Shown here in pieces: positions 1 to 11,951 of a DNA stretch of 64,000 bases. A model generated the notes under the pieces. It saw only the letters and a list, made by a program, of their open reading frames with translations. It did no database searches and was not told the DNA's origin. The position numbers and the translations under genes were made by a program. Location: NCBI GenBank assembly GCA_964019695.1, contig OZ026520.1, forward strand, positions 31,344,120 to 31,408,119. Direction: 5' to 3'. Source of the DNA: Loripinus fragilis (taxonomy: Eukaryota; Mollusca; Bivalvia; Lucinida; Lucinidae). Within the stretch, counting starts at the first letter, position 1. Each line of letters begins with the position of its first letter.

Positions 1-718
1 CCTGCAATTACTTTAGATAAGTGGCATTTAGCTTACTGTGGTCCTACACGGTCCAAAGAGCACAAAACGGTTGGCTGTAATTGTTTGTTTATACAGCAAT
101 TAGCATCAATCGCATGGTTGCACAGTCACCTTTTGTTTTCTTATGTTAAATTACTATTTGTTCAGGGTAAATCTTACAAAGTTTTATTTAGAAAACGGCA
201 AAGATCCAGATCAGCTATGCTGATCAGAACTCAAACTGCATCTTAGGTAAAATTATATTGATCAAATTTGGCAGGGATCAAGTGCATAAATATTCAGCAA
301 GATAATTATTGAAAAATATATTGTATGAGTATAAAAATGAAAAATAATCAAATATTATATTGATGACAATCAAATTCATTTAAGGAAAGCTGCATTATTA
401 TTCATGTCTTCATTCAATTTCGAGCAGCTTGTTTGGTTATATTTTTTCTTATTAAAAAAAAGAAAAATACCAATAATTATTACAAAATATTGACATTTTT
501 GAGACAAAAAGAGGACAGTAGTAGGCTGAGGTTTATCTATTATTTGCAAGACCAGATTAGGACAGTGGCTTGGTCAATAGCTAAGCTCCGCCCACTCCAC
601 CCACTCCTCCCACTGACCATCTCATACAGGTAATAAACTCTCTGCTGGGGGGGTACAGAATCCCTGCCTTTAAGTCTGAACCGTCATAGTGTCTGATAGA
701 CTTCGAGCTAAAAAAGGT
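1..718. other. AT-rich non-coding stretch
   Basis: I see no gene here. The longest open frame (433-633) is low-complexity and has no recognisable domain. The stretch ends where the first copy of the inverted repeat cluster begins. Confidence 0.5.
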
Positions 719-1225
719 CCTGCTCCCCCCCCCTAGGGAATTTTGCAGACATATCCTATCTTAAAGAAAATTTCAAGCCGCATCTTTTTAGAGATGTTTG
801 CACTCTGTGCTCGGGGGTGTTAGTCTCTGACAGCCTGTTACATATGTTACTGTAACAAACTAAGGAAAAAATCAAAATGAAAGTTTGAGCTACAGAAAGA
901 AGACATTAAACCATCTAATTATTCAAATTTCTTAAGTCGTTTGCAAGCTGGATACCTAAGTTATATAAAGCAGCAGTTTAAACAAAATTACAGCCTTCAA
1001 TGGTGTTATATGCGTTACATAGATTAAATTTCTTTTGAAAGTTGAAATTGTGACTAACCTCATTTAATTTTACAGACGATTTGTGCATTTTTACAAGTGT
1101 TTTTAATCTTAGTTTACTACAATACTTATTCGACTAATATAAAAAACAAAGTTTGCTTTTCTATCTCAAATACATTGTTTTATATGAGCTATTAAACAAC
1201 CCTACCCCCAATTATAAGTATCCAA
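719..1225 (+). repeat. Inverted repeat cluster, unit 1 (forward)
   Basis: This is the first of five diverged copies of one repeat of about 500-560 bp. Landmarks in order are a CCTGCTCC start with a C tract, GGGAATTTTGCAGACATATC, GAGATGTTTGCACTCT, a TTACATATGTTAC core, GAAAGAAGACATTAAA, TGTTATATGCGTTACAT, and ACAACCCTACCCCCA near the far end. The same landmarks recur at 1812-2170 in this orientation and at 4115-4665, 4830-5000 and 5215-5722 in reverse. Unit 1 is most like the outermost reverse unit at 5215-5722, so the two could be the ends of one old mobile element. Confidence 0.75.
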
Positions 1226-1811
1226 TTTTGGTATCTATTATTGAAGAAAAATATATGAAAATATTTGACGCTGGTGGATATCTTACATTTTTGCCACTGT
1301 CTTGCTTATGCAATAAAGAATCATACACTTGCAAGTTTGACATAAGGATCGGAGCACTTATTAGAGTATGTCACGTATGTTACATGGCATAATCTCTGAG
1401 CAAGGAAATAGTCTTGGATGTAAGAGATGATAGTTCTGAAAAATGCTATTTTACACATGTTTTCCTATTAATCTCTAGCCTCTGGTGTCTTAGTCTTAAT
1501 AATTACAGTCATTGCTGATAACAAGTCCATGGAATTGTGGTACAGATGTTATATATAATCTTTTTTATCACATATTTCCTAATGCCTATATCATTAAAAT
1601 ATATAGACACATAGATAGAAAATACTAGTTCTCATTTAAAAGACACAATTTATTAAATATTCCTACTAAATATAATTATTCAAAAACAATCTTTATTCAA
1701 GTCACCCTCACAATGTCTATCATTGTGTCTGCTTCTATTGCAAAATAATCACCCACTTCATCACAACCAGTAGAATCATGGCATAGTATTAGGACTGCAA
1801 ACTGAGTACAA

Positions 1812-2170
1812 TCCTGTTCCTCTCCCCCCCTTTGGGAATTTTGCAGAAATATCCTACCTACAAGAACAATTCAATCTGCATAGAATAAGAGATGTTTGCA
1901 CTCTATTAACCAGGGGGTTAGCCTGTAATGGCATGTTACATATGTTACCATATCAATTTAAGAAAAAATGAATTGAAAGTATGTGAAACAGAAAGAAGAC
2001 ATAAAACTAACTATTTATTTGAATTATTCATGAAGTCTACATGCTGAATACCTTTGATACATAAGAAAGTGTTTTAACAAATATGCAGCTTCCTATTGGT
2101 GTTATATGTGTTACATTAATTAAGATTACTTTTTAAATTGGTAATTGTGACAAACATCATTTATAAGCAT
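1812..2170 (+). repeat. Inverted repeat cluster, unit 2 (forward, shorter)
   Basis: This copy shares GGGAATTTTGCAGAAATATCC, AGAGATGTTTGCACTCT, GTTACATATGTTAC and GTGTTATATGTGTTACA with unit 1. The far end carrying the CCTACCCC landmark is not recognised, so the copy is probably truncated. It is more diverged than unit 1. Confidence 0.7.
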
Positions 2171-4114
2171 GCATGTGATCCTCCTCTTTTGCCATCAACA
2201 GACTTAATTTTCTTTGTATGTGTGGCCAGTGCCAGTGTCAAACAAATAGACTCAGCTATAACTTGAATCCTTAGCGTTCTTCAAAAGCAGAAACAGCATG
2301 TCAGTGTCATATGATCAAACACCTGATTAAATATGGGTTTAATGCCATTTCACATATATGCATACAATGGAGTATGGCTCTGGTATATGTCTCTTCCTGT
2401 GAAGTGGCAAGAGCAATCTTACTGCAGCTGCCTCTGCATCTGTGCTAGTCAAATGATAACTTTGCTCTGATTTTGCAAAAGCTATGTCTCTACCGTGTAC
2501 CTCTAATATACTTTAAGATTTCTGACATTGGTCAAACAGAAATTTGATAGGCTGCTTTTTTGCATCATTTGCCATGGAACTTTTCCAGTCCTTTGGTGCT
2601 TAAGTCCTCAGGTCTCAGATCAATAGTATTTTGCTGCTCCCAAAGAACTTGATAAGTTTTCTTTAGTTACAATGTTGACTCTTGATGGATTTGGCAAACT
2701 GCCTGAAACAATTTCTGTTACACCTTGAAAGTTATTAGGTATATGAGAAAGAACATGAAGTTGGACATTGCCATCAATTAAGTTTGCAGCTGGTTGTTTT
2801 TTGTTGTTAGTACATTGAAGCAAGCCTTAAAATAATGTAAAACCTTTGATTTCTCAGTTTTGCAGCCATATCATTAGCTGTTGCATTCAAAAGAAGGAAA
2901 GTGGACTATGGGTAGAATAGGATAACCAGTAGTTCTATATTATGCTCTATGGAAGATTTATACAGAGTAAACAAGTTGATAAGGTTGCCCCATGATCTTG
3001 ATCCATTGAAAACACTGAAATTGAAAACACTTGACTCTGACTGTGTAATCAAAAAGTATGTCACGACAATGCCCTTGCTCATTTATTATGACGAGTTATA
3101 TATGTTACATCCTTTAATAAGCGCTCTTATCTTAGAAACTTAGTGAATCATTGAAGTAAAAGGGTCTAATTTGTGCTCTGTTCATCGTGCATTGCATTGC
3201 TTTACCTGCTGTGATACATCTAGTTTGTTTATCTGAAGGGAAAGAGTTACCTCTGTTTTAGCACTTCAGAAGTACTAAGACTTCAAATAAGTTTTTGAGT
3301 TCTTGGGGAATGATAATAAGTGCAGAGACATTATTAGATGAAAATATATTTGTTGCATGTATAGAAAGGCTACATATATAAAAGTTAACCAGCTAAGATA
3401 TGATTCTTTATCACATAAATATCAAGGTACATCAGTCCAGGTACTCATTGCTTTTAATGGCATAGTTTTCCTCCTTGTAAAGCTTTAGTCTTTCTCCTAC
3501 TTGCAGAGTATCACTTGAAACACATACTCAAAAAGCCAACTATTAGGAATTCGTATCAGTTTCCGAAAGTCCCAAGGCATGAATGGCAAAATTGGAAAGT
3601 TGATAATGGCTCATCAATTTTGAGTGGACTGGTGGTAGAATTGTATAACAGTAAAAGATTGAAATATTGTGTGATGATTCAATTAGCTGCAAGGAGGCGT
3701 GTGATAATAATGATTACCGCAGAAGCAGACAACTACACACATTTAACATGAGTGTTAAATCGATGAGAATTAGTTTGGACCATTTCATTTATTATATTGT
3801 CTTGTACAAATGTAAAACTATCTTTTCTATTTGTGGCTCTATATTTAGCATTATATGCACAATATTAGGAAATGTGTCCAAAAGTTCATTGATAACATCT
3901 GTAACAACAGTCCATGGGCTTGATAATCAAGAAATGAATATAATTTCTAGTGTTTTGGCACCAAAGACTGATAAGTACACATTAAGTGTCCTGATCTTAA
4001 ACTTAATGACATCTTGCAGATATATGAGCAAGACAGACTAAGAAATGTAAAATAAACACGCTGCTATCACTTTCATGTGTTTTACTTAAACTGTAATAAC
4101 AAAATGTGCTTTTC
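2171..4114. other. Interior of the inverted repeat cluster, no recognised gene
   Basis: Several open frames of 64-124 codons exist (for example 3515-3751 and 3667-4041 on the + strand). None shows a domain, motif or family resemblance I recognise. If the flanking repeats are ends of a transposon, this would be its decayed interior. No transposase motif was seen. Confidence 0.4.
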
Positions 4115-4665
4115 AGTAAACTGGGAGTAGGGCTGTGTATTAGCTCCTATAGGACAATATATTTAAGATAGAAAGCAAACTTGGTTTTTCCTATTCATCA
4201 ATTGAGCATATGTTTGTAAAATCTAATAAAACAGTTTGAAACCAAGTCATAGTAAATGACAATAGCCACAATTATAGCTTTTAAATTATAATAAGGTTCT
4301 AAACTAAATGACGATATCCACAATTATGGCTTTTAAATTATAATTAGGTTCATGTAACGCACATAACACCACAGTTAGCCGTATTAATGTTAAACAGCTT
4401 CCATATGTAGTAAAGACATCCAGTATGCAGACTATAAGAATGTCAATTTATTAGATAACTTTAATGTTTTCTTTCTGTAGCTCAAACATTCAAATTTCTT
4501 ATTCTCAAATTGATATAGTAACATATGTAACAAGCTGTTACACGCTAATGCCCCGGCTTACAGAGTGCAAACATTTCTTATTAAATGAACCTTGAATGGT
4601 TACATAAGATGTAATATGTTTGCAGAATTCCAAAGGGAATTGGGATGGAGCAGGCCCTTACTAAG
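4115..4665 (-). repeat. Inverted repeat cluster, unit 3 (reverse)
   Basis: This is a reverse copy of the unit at 719-1225. It contains GTAGGGCTGTG, AAGATAGAAAGCAAACTT, ATGTAACGCACATAACACC, GTAACATATGTAAC and AGAGTGCAAACATTTCTTA in mirrored order, and ends near 4665 with the complement of the C-tract start. Confidence 0.7.
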
Positions 4666-4829
4666 CTTGATGTCAAAATACTGTTTGATGATTTTACTTA
4701 TCACGCTAACATATGTAACTCTCTCTGATCTTTAAAACTTGGTGACAACTAGCAGATCTATAAGTCTTTATCATACGAGCCAGCTTAAAATCCCTAAAAA
4801 ATGTAAGATATCCAGCAGCTGCGAGGTTT

Positions 4830-5000
4830 TTTTTACAATTTTAGCTCAAACTTTCAAACTGCATTTCCTTTATTTGATATAGTAACGCATATAACATGCT
4901 GTTTCAGACTAACGTCCCAACTAAGAGAGTGCAAACATCCCTTATTCGATGCAGCTTGAGTTGTACTTTAAGAAGGAATATGTCTGCGAAATTCCCTCGA
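4830..5000 (-). repeat. Inverted repeat cluster, unit 4 (reverse, partial)
   Basis: This short reverse copy shares TTTAGCTCAAACTTTCAAA, GTAACGCATATAACATGCTG, GAGAGTGCAAACATC and ATATGTCTGCGAAATTCCCT with the other units. It lacks the distal half. The open frame at 4949-5143 lies mainly in this repeat and the sequence after it and is not considered a gene. Confidence 0.65.
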
Positions 5001-5214
5001 GGAGATTAAAACATTTTAGGCATATCTCACGTAAAGACAATGAGCTTGCCCATTTATTACATCAGGTAACATATGTTACAGCCTCTGATATTAAAAATTT
5101 TGCACCAAACTTGCAGATTTATGAGTCTTTACATATAAGCTAATAAATCCCAAACAATGAAACATATTCATCAACTGCCAATATTTTTGAACTATTTTTA
5201 CTTTAGTTTTAATA

Positions 5215-5722
5215 CCAAACTTTTCACCTTAACACTGGGTAGGGTTGTTTAATTGCTTATTCCAGAAAAAATATTTAAGATAGGGAAACAAACTTTAATT
5301 TTTCTGTTAGCCAATTGCATAAGCTAGTCAGGCATGGTTGAAATTATTTTGCAAAGCACACAGAGAGATTGTGAATGTACATGATGTTAGCCACACTTGC
5401 AAATTTTAATGGGTTATCTGATTTATGTAACGCATATGACACCTTAGGAAGCCGCAATTTTGTTCAAATGGCTATCATACGTAGCTAAGATATCCAGTAT
5501 GCAGACTATGTGAATGATTTTTAAAAATAAATAGTTTAATATCTTCAATTTGCAGCCCAAACTTTCAATTTACTTTTTTCTTAATTTGATAAAGTAACGT
5601 ATGTTTCAGGCTCTAACAGACTAACGCCCCAGAGCACAGAGTGCAAACATCTCTTAAAAGATGCGGCTTTCAATTTTCTACAAGATAGGATATGTCTGCA
5701 AAATTCCCTAGGGGGGGAGCAA
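5215..5722 (-). repeat. Inverted repeat cluster, unit 5 (reverse, outermost)
   Basis: This reverse copy is closest to unit 1. Both share the CTCCCCCCCTAGGGAATTTT start, the TTTGCACTCTGTGCTC block and the far-end block complementary to GGGTAGGGTTGTTTAAT. It abuts the Penelope-like fragment that begins near 5743. Confidence 0.75.
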
Positions 5723-5742
5723 ACTCATTCTCAGCCATCCGT

Positions 5743-6713
5743 CTATGAAGTCCGACCCACCAGTGTGAAATTAAAGAGGAAAGCAAAGTTGCCAACCGCG
5801 ATTGGGTTGACCACTAAGCATGTAGTCTGTTGCAATACATTAATGTTATAGCTAATCTTTTTATAATGGGAAATAATTTTAATGAACTGCGCTGAAAAAT
5901 TATTAGAGCCAATATTCTTATTCAATTTATACACCAAGTCACCATAGAATTCAGATTCCAAAAGTCCTTGGCGCAAAAGAGATTTAGGTCCAACATAGAA
6001 TTAAGATATCAAATCATAGTATCATTTATGAAATTTTGAAAAGATTTTGCAAAGTTTATAATAACGATAGCCTTGTTTGAGAAGTTTCTGAGTTAATAAT
6101 TTATTGTGAGTGTTAAAATCAGTAACATAGCTAGATGCTCTAGCAAAACGAATGAGTTTAGAGATATAGAATCCATAGGATGTAGAGCGAGGAACATAAC
6201 CATCTAAAAATGGGCAATTGACAATTTCAAAATCGAAATCGTCACGTTTATCATAAATTTTGGTAGAAATATTATCTAAAGAAATTGACAAATGCAAGTC
6301 TAATGTGCGGCTTTGGTATCAGAGGTATTGGCTTTATTAAGTTGGAGCTTTGAAGGGTATATTTGACTTACCATATTGTCAAAATAAACATTATTAATGT
6401 TTAAAATATCTTCTAAATATCTGGAAGAAGTGTTAAACGCATCAATAACATCAGCCTGCTTATCATCAGAAAGAGACATCATAAAGTCCCTCTCAAAACA
6501 AAACAGGAATAAATTGGCAATCGGGGGAGCACAATTAGTGCCCATAGGGATCCCAACTACTTGTCTATACAGCTTGGTGCCAAAACCAAAAAAAAAATTG
6601 TTGTCCAACAAAAACGTAAGCTCATCATATACCTTTTGACATGACCATGCATGCATTAATCTCTCTCTCTCTCTCTCCCTCTCTTGACTTGAAAACAAAT
6701 CAGATGCTTTCAT
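5743..6713 (-). pseudogene. Penelope-like reverse transcriptase fragment, degenerate
   Basis: This is the C-terminal half of a retroelement reverse transcriptase, split over three minus-strand frames (6713-6300, 6297-6022, 5976-5743). Visible motifs are VVGIPMGTNCAPP followed by NLFLFCFERDFM, the catalytic-type RYLEDIL (usually YxDD, so the first aspartate is replaced here), and a thumb-like stretch with DKRDDFDFEIVN and YISKLIRFARAS. A better-preserved copy with RYLDDIL lies on the + strand at 57145-58680. The family reads most like Penelope-like elements, but the clade is inferred by eye. The 5' end is lost in a CT microsatellite at about 6660-6690, and the 3' end stops at the inverted repeat cluster. 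It is not expected to be functional. Confidence 0.8.
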
Positions 6714-8798
6714 TTTTTATTATGCCATTAACATAGACTTTGGTATTAATTTTAGACTACCTCAAACTTCATTTGTAGTTGCAGCATTAGCATGTGTTGT
6801 CTTTTACCAATTTTGTGAAAGCAAGCAGAAACAGTTTCAGGCATGGTAAAATTATTGTTTTATAAGGTAAAACCTTTTCATTGCAATTGAGCATGTAATC
6901 CTATCTGTAAGCCTATAAACACCATTATATGACCATTCTATAAATAGATAATAGCATAAGGTGATAGTTAAACATTTTGTACTGGTGTAAAATATCATTC
7001 TCTTGCTTGTTTTATTATATGTAACATATATTAATAACTTACTTTAAAACATTCTATTTAATGGTTAGTTCTTTAAATAATACATCATGAGGTGTTTATT
7101 TCATTTTAAAACTTTTTGTTGTTGCACTAAATAGATATATATCTACCAGTTTGTCCAATATAACTTAATAGTTATATCAAAAGAGTTTATCAATGCACAT
7201 TTTGTTTTGCAAAACATAATATTTCAACAAATTATTTTACTAAGCAGTTCTATGTTGAGTACATGTAAAAATCAACCAATCGATAGTTGTGGCTATCTTC
7301 ATAGACATTGTTGTGCATAGAAGAACTGATTTCCAACTTCGGAAATTAAGTGCATGGTATATAACAGAAGTGCGTGCTTTCAAAGATTCAGATAATTCAC
7401 CAAAAAGATAAAATAGAATACCTTTCTATACTCAGAACACCCGTACAGTATTTGACTCAAAATACCTGCTCACTGAAGTTTATGTGCCCATAAAACCTGT
7501 CCAGTACTGCTAGAAAGAACTGAAGTAATCCGCACTTGGTTTTGGAATTTTTAGTATGTGTACAGTGATCAAAAACAACGTTTTTCAACTCTTTTACAAG
7601 ATATCCTTTTACCAGTTTTTCTTTTTTCTTAGGATGATCACATTAACGTATATGTACAAAGTATCTGTGCAAAATTGCACTTTTGATGACGTTTTTCACT
7701 CTTTAAAGATGACCAAGTAAATGCAAAATACATGAGCAGGGCCACTCTGTCTCGTTTCTTTGTTAATTTTGTTGTATATACCAGTCGATTTAACAAAACT
7801 TGCATGCACTGACAAGGCAATGACAGTGCTAAGAATGTATTCCATTTGGTCCTATGTGTGAATAAAAGCATCTTTTCATCAGTAGAATCTCCAGTGTTGA
7901 TGTTTCTTACACTCGCATCCACCATTTTGTTTGCTCGAAAAAAACATTGCATAAGGTCAGGGTCCTATAGCGTGAGAATGCAGAAAAGAAAAATCAGGGC
8001 TTTCATCTCTATTGACATCCACTAGATACATATAACAGCATCGATAACAACAATGAAAATAAAAGTTAAATGTAAATTGACGAACAATATTTACTGACGA
8101 AATATTGTCTCCTTTTAAAAGCTCTACTTTCATAAGGTATCCAGCTGGTAACTTTTATTTCAGCCAAAACATACGACTTGGTGGTTAAAAAGAACCGTCT
8201 CTTTAGGAGGGTCATTTTAAGCATCTAAAACCTAGGTTTTGGTTGTTTTCTCTCAACTGAAAAATTGTGTATTAGGCATTGAAAATAATTGTTTCAATGA
8301 GACAGTCATGTTTGTGAAATTCGCCCTTTATTGAAATTGTTATGTTGTAACCTGTTTCATAACCATTATCTTCCTATAGGCGGTACATTAATGAGTTACT
8401 GAGTATCTCGGTGGCAATAGTTTCCTTAAGCCATGCTGGTAGAATTAGTGAAGACGCATGGATAAGATGGGAATTTTATGGAGCTTGGAAGCTTAATGTA
8501 AACAGTTAAAATCAATTTAAGCTCATTTATGCCCATTAATTAGTCATTTAAAAAAAACTCAAACAAGACTTCATTGAAGACAACCTTAATTTAAGACACC
8601 ATTTACTCACTTAACGATTCATCACGTAAGTATGAATATTAATCCGTTGTCAATTACCTGTTGCAAATTTGTCTGCTTAATAACTAAGGTGTGTAAATCG
8701 AATTCGTTCTAATAAAAAAAATCATGATCACCATGCATGACATTATTTTTAGCAATTTGGACTTCGAATCTTGAAAGGCATTTTATTAAAAATGTCTT
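6714..8798. other. Non-coding stretch upstream of the LTR element
   Basis: No recognisable gene. A 104-codon minus-strand frame at 7952-7638 has an ATG but no domain I know, no clear splice context and no homologous copy in the window, so it is left uncalled. Confidence 0.4.
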
Positions 8799-11320
8799 TG
8801 TTACGACATAATGCCGGTCAGGAAGGAAGAGGGGAAATCTTATTGGAAAATTCCTTTTTGCGATGACGATGCTACCAGGGAAAAATAATGCACACAACTA
8901 GCAAAAACTTTTCAGTACTTTATGTACTAAGAAAACATCAACAACACATTAATATACAATTACACCACCTACGCTGTTATTTCTGGCTAATTGACCATCC
9001 TATACTAGAGCAAGTTGCCACTCCAAGATCGTTTCAATTAGAACCAATCTTGGACTGTCCTGTTCTAGATGTACGTCAACTAGTCAGAAATAAGAGACGT
9101 AAAGAATATGATTAACATACAGCTTAAGTTCTCATAAAAAAAATTGGATCCTTTAATATTTTAGTTCTCGTATTGACGAGAAATCTCGAGATTATACGCG
9201 TCTCGCGAACACTATGTCTTCTAAGCTGCACGTGTGTCTACTTCAGACCATCGGCGCTGAGGTGATCGAACCTGTACTTTGGTCGTCACTGGATTAACGT
9301 AATCGTGTTATCTGTTACGCGTACTGCTGATCGTCACTCAAGACGTCAGTATTAATATATGTCCTCCTGATCATATCCCCGCGTTGGGACGTCAGATTTT
9401 TCATATAACCATTCGAGCCGGTTGGCTTCCCATTTGGTTGTACTACGTTGTAACGATTGGGGCTTTGATCCACGCTGGTCGTGGCCTAAGGGGGACAACT
9501 ATTATGTGCCCTCAGGTACTAATCAACGGCTCACCAACTTTCAGCCTCCAACGTAGGAGGGGACACAAGAGATGATTCTGCAAAAAACAATCTATATTTA
9601 GAATCTCAGAATCACTCTTTTGCGTCGATAATGGGGTTGTTCGTTCTAAGTTCACAAAAATAGAAATAATTTTAGTGGTCTTACTCTTTTAAATTACAAC
9701 CTAACCCTATAAGCGCGCGATTAGCCCACACCCGTGGGTGTATGGCTAACGGCTCCCATGCGGTTAGGATGGATCGGCTCTTCTAAATACCTACACTTAA
9801 ACTTATAGTGACTGGCCTATGTCAGCGCTAAACAATACCTCTTATGCCAAACGAACAAACCCATACGTAACAAACTCTTCTATACACTGTCGTAACGTCA
9901 CCCTGGTTGAGACGCTATCGCAGCCGAAACATCAAGATCCTGTGGCCCTTTTTCCCTTCAAGGTCACGTTATCTAGATAGTTTCGAGGTTTACACATACT
10001 GATACCAATTCTCTTAAAATTCCAGGAAAAGGTTGAACAGTGTGGTGCCGACGTAACGTTTGGACGTTTACGTCGGACATCACCCTGCCCACGCACTAAT
10101 TTCGTACATGTATAACGTATCAGTCGTAAACAACTAATTATAACCTCTCGGCAAAATATATACATCAATATTGAGAGATTACATTCTGCTGTTTTATGTG
10201 TGTAAAACCGTACAATGCTTTCTTACATTTATTTTGGTGTAACACAAAATGCTTTACATTTACTTTGGTGTAACGAAAATATCTTACATTTACTTTGGTG
10301 TAACAAAAAATATTTTACATTTACTTTGGTGTAACATTACACCTACCAAATCTCTAAACATACATGTCAGCTATCACCTTATTTATGTAAGTGTGTTGTA
10401 GTGTATGCATCTAACCCTTATTCTTATATGCGTCAGATATAACTCGAGGTGACACATACAGGTCGTTACAGAAAGTCGATTATCACTGGCAGTTAAATCG
10501 TCTTTCCAACAACGCCGTGCAAAATCACAACAATTTAAAATCTAGCTGCTAAAATTGTTTTTCACCTATCGGTCCCTGGTAAATCTTTCAGCATGCCATT
10601 ATAGTTTTAGGTGCAGGCCCGACATGGCCTGTGACTACTTTTGTCCGAAATAACCCGACGAGTCCATCCGGACAGCTTTTACTATAGCCGCAAGAATGGT
10701 CCCAGCAGATTTTTAGGCAATACGCATGTGCGTAACTTCATACGCAAGTGCGTAACAATCGCTATTTTCACAAAAAAAACGGGACGTTATTGATAACACC
10801 CGAAAGAACACATACACGGAATGCTGGCCGATTCAACAGATGACAAAATAGAAAACGAGTGACTTATTATTTCAATACAATGTGACATGCTAGAGACATC
10901 GCGATTCAATGCAATTACACGGATCGCCATCGCCCTGTCATGTACAATATCAATACAGTAACAATATATATAACTTCACGTACCTTTTATAATAATGAAT
11001 AGCATCTCTATATCGAACCTTTCATCGGTATGTTTAAAATGTCCCCTAACAAGAATGGGAAATTCCATCCTTTATATATTGAAAAACGCACAAGATTTCC
11101 GAGATATTCGAGAAGAATAAGGAAAACGTGCAAGCGTTGATAAATATAGATACAATGAATTCCATCTCAGACAAACCGACCTTTTATTGGGACTATCAAT
11201 AGAAAGAGTACCGTATCATGGTTCGAATAGGTGCCCAGGTGCATACCTAAACCACTGCGTATTTGTGCGTATACGCAACCATAGCTGATTCTGTTATTCC
11301 AGCCATTCTGTATCGTAACA
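8799..11320 (-). repeat. 3' LTR (in element orientation), 2522 bp
   Basis: This is a direct repeat of 15041-17582. It starts TGTTACGACATAATGCC and ends CTGTATCGTAACA. It holds four tandem copies of a unit of about 30 bp (10221-10335) and the pair ACGCATGTGCGTAAC / ACGCAAGTGCGTAAC (10723-10757). Short open frames inside (8888-9115, 9384-9575, 9932-10168) have no recognised product. At about 2.5 kb this LTR is unusually long for a Ty3/Gypsy-type element. A 20-bp segment present near 16050 in the other LTR is absent here. Confidence 0.95.
10221..10335. repeat. Four-copy tandem repeat inside the LTR
   Basis: The core CTTACATTTACTTTGGTGTAAC recurs four times, with small differences, at a period of about 30 bp. 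The same array is in the second LTR at 16483-16597, so it predates the insertion. Its role is unknown; enhancer-type repeats are common in LTR U3 regions. Confidence 0.9.
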
Positions 11321-11324
11321 AAGG

Positions 11325-11335
11325 CCCTTCCTTTT
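11325..11335 (-). other. Polypurine tract of the LTR element
   Basis: Read on the minus strand this is AAAAGGAAGGG, four bases before the 3' LTR. That is the expected place for the plus-strand DNA primer of an LTR retrotransposon. Confidence 0.75.
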
Positions 11336-11951
11336 GGGAGAAAAAGGAATGACTTTTTCTTACGATACACAATGCAGAAAAGAAGGAATAATACAGAATA
11401 AATATATAATACAACATATATACACGTGCGACTTAAATGGCGGACTACCTGGAAAGATAGTCTGCCCCCACATTGTCTTGTCCTCGGATTGCCACAATCA
11501 TAGACCTTTTTAATGCTCAACACAAAAACATGGGGTTGTACCCCTTTAACATTTCCACATATGGGATTGTACATCTTTAACTTCCTTTGAAGTTTTATGT
11601 CTTATGACATTTAATATATAAGGCTTAATAGCCAATACCTTTTGCAAAGATCCATAGGTTATGCATTTTTATACCAAGTATACCTATTAATAACTTCCTC
11701 CATAATACAATATTTGCTCAAAATAAACTAACGTGACTATTCACGCTGAGGCCAACCTCTATTGCAAAATTTTATATTATCGTGACTTGCTCACGTCAAC
11801 AGTCTACCGTCATCCGTCATGACTTAAATAAAATTCCGTGACTCCTCACGTCAAAGTACACCTATGTGACTACTACTATGCTATCATAGCGAAATATATA
11901 GGTCAACAATCCGAGACAATTGGGTCATTACACTGTCGCACACCTTTAATA
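11336..11951. other. Element 3' non-coding region with three small hairpins
   Basis: This lies between the end of the gag-type ORF and the polypurine tract. CGTGA and TCACG pairs separated by 4-5 bases occur at 11732-11745, 11781-11795 and 11837-11850, making three small stem-loops about 50 bp apart. A 135-codon minus-strand frame (11574-11167) runs into the LTR and has no recognised domain. No reverse transcriptase motif was found in any frame I read. Confidence 0.6.

Noticed and set aside
7638..7952. 104-codon minus-strand frame as a gene
   Set aside because: No motif, splice context or second copy; it remains an unsupported open frame.
9384..9575. 63-codon frame duplicated exactly at 15626-15817
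   Set aside because: The duplication is simply the two LTRs; the frame has no recognisable domain.
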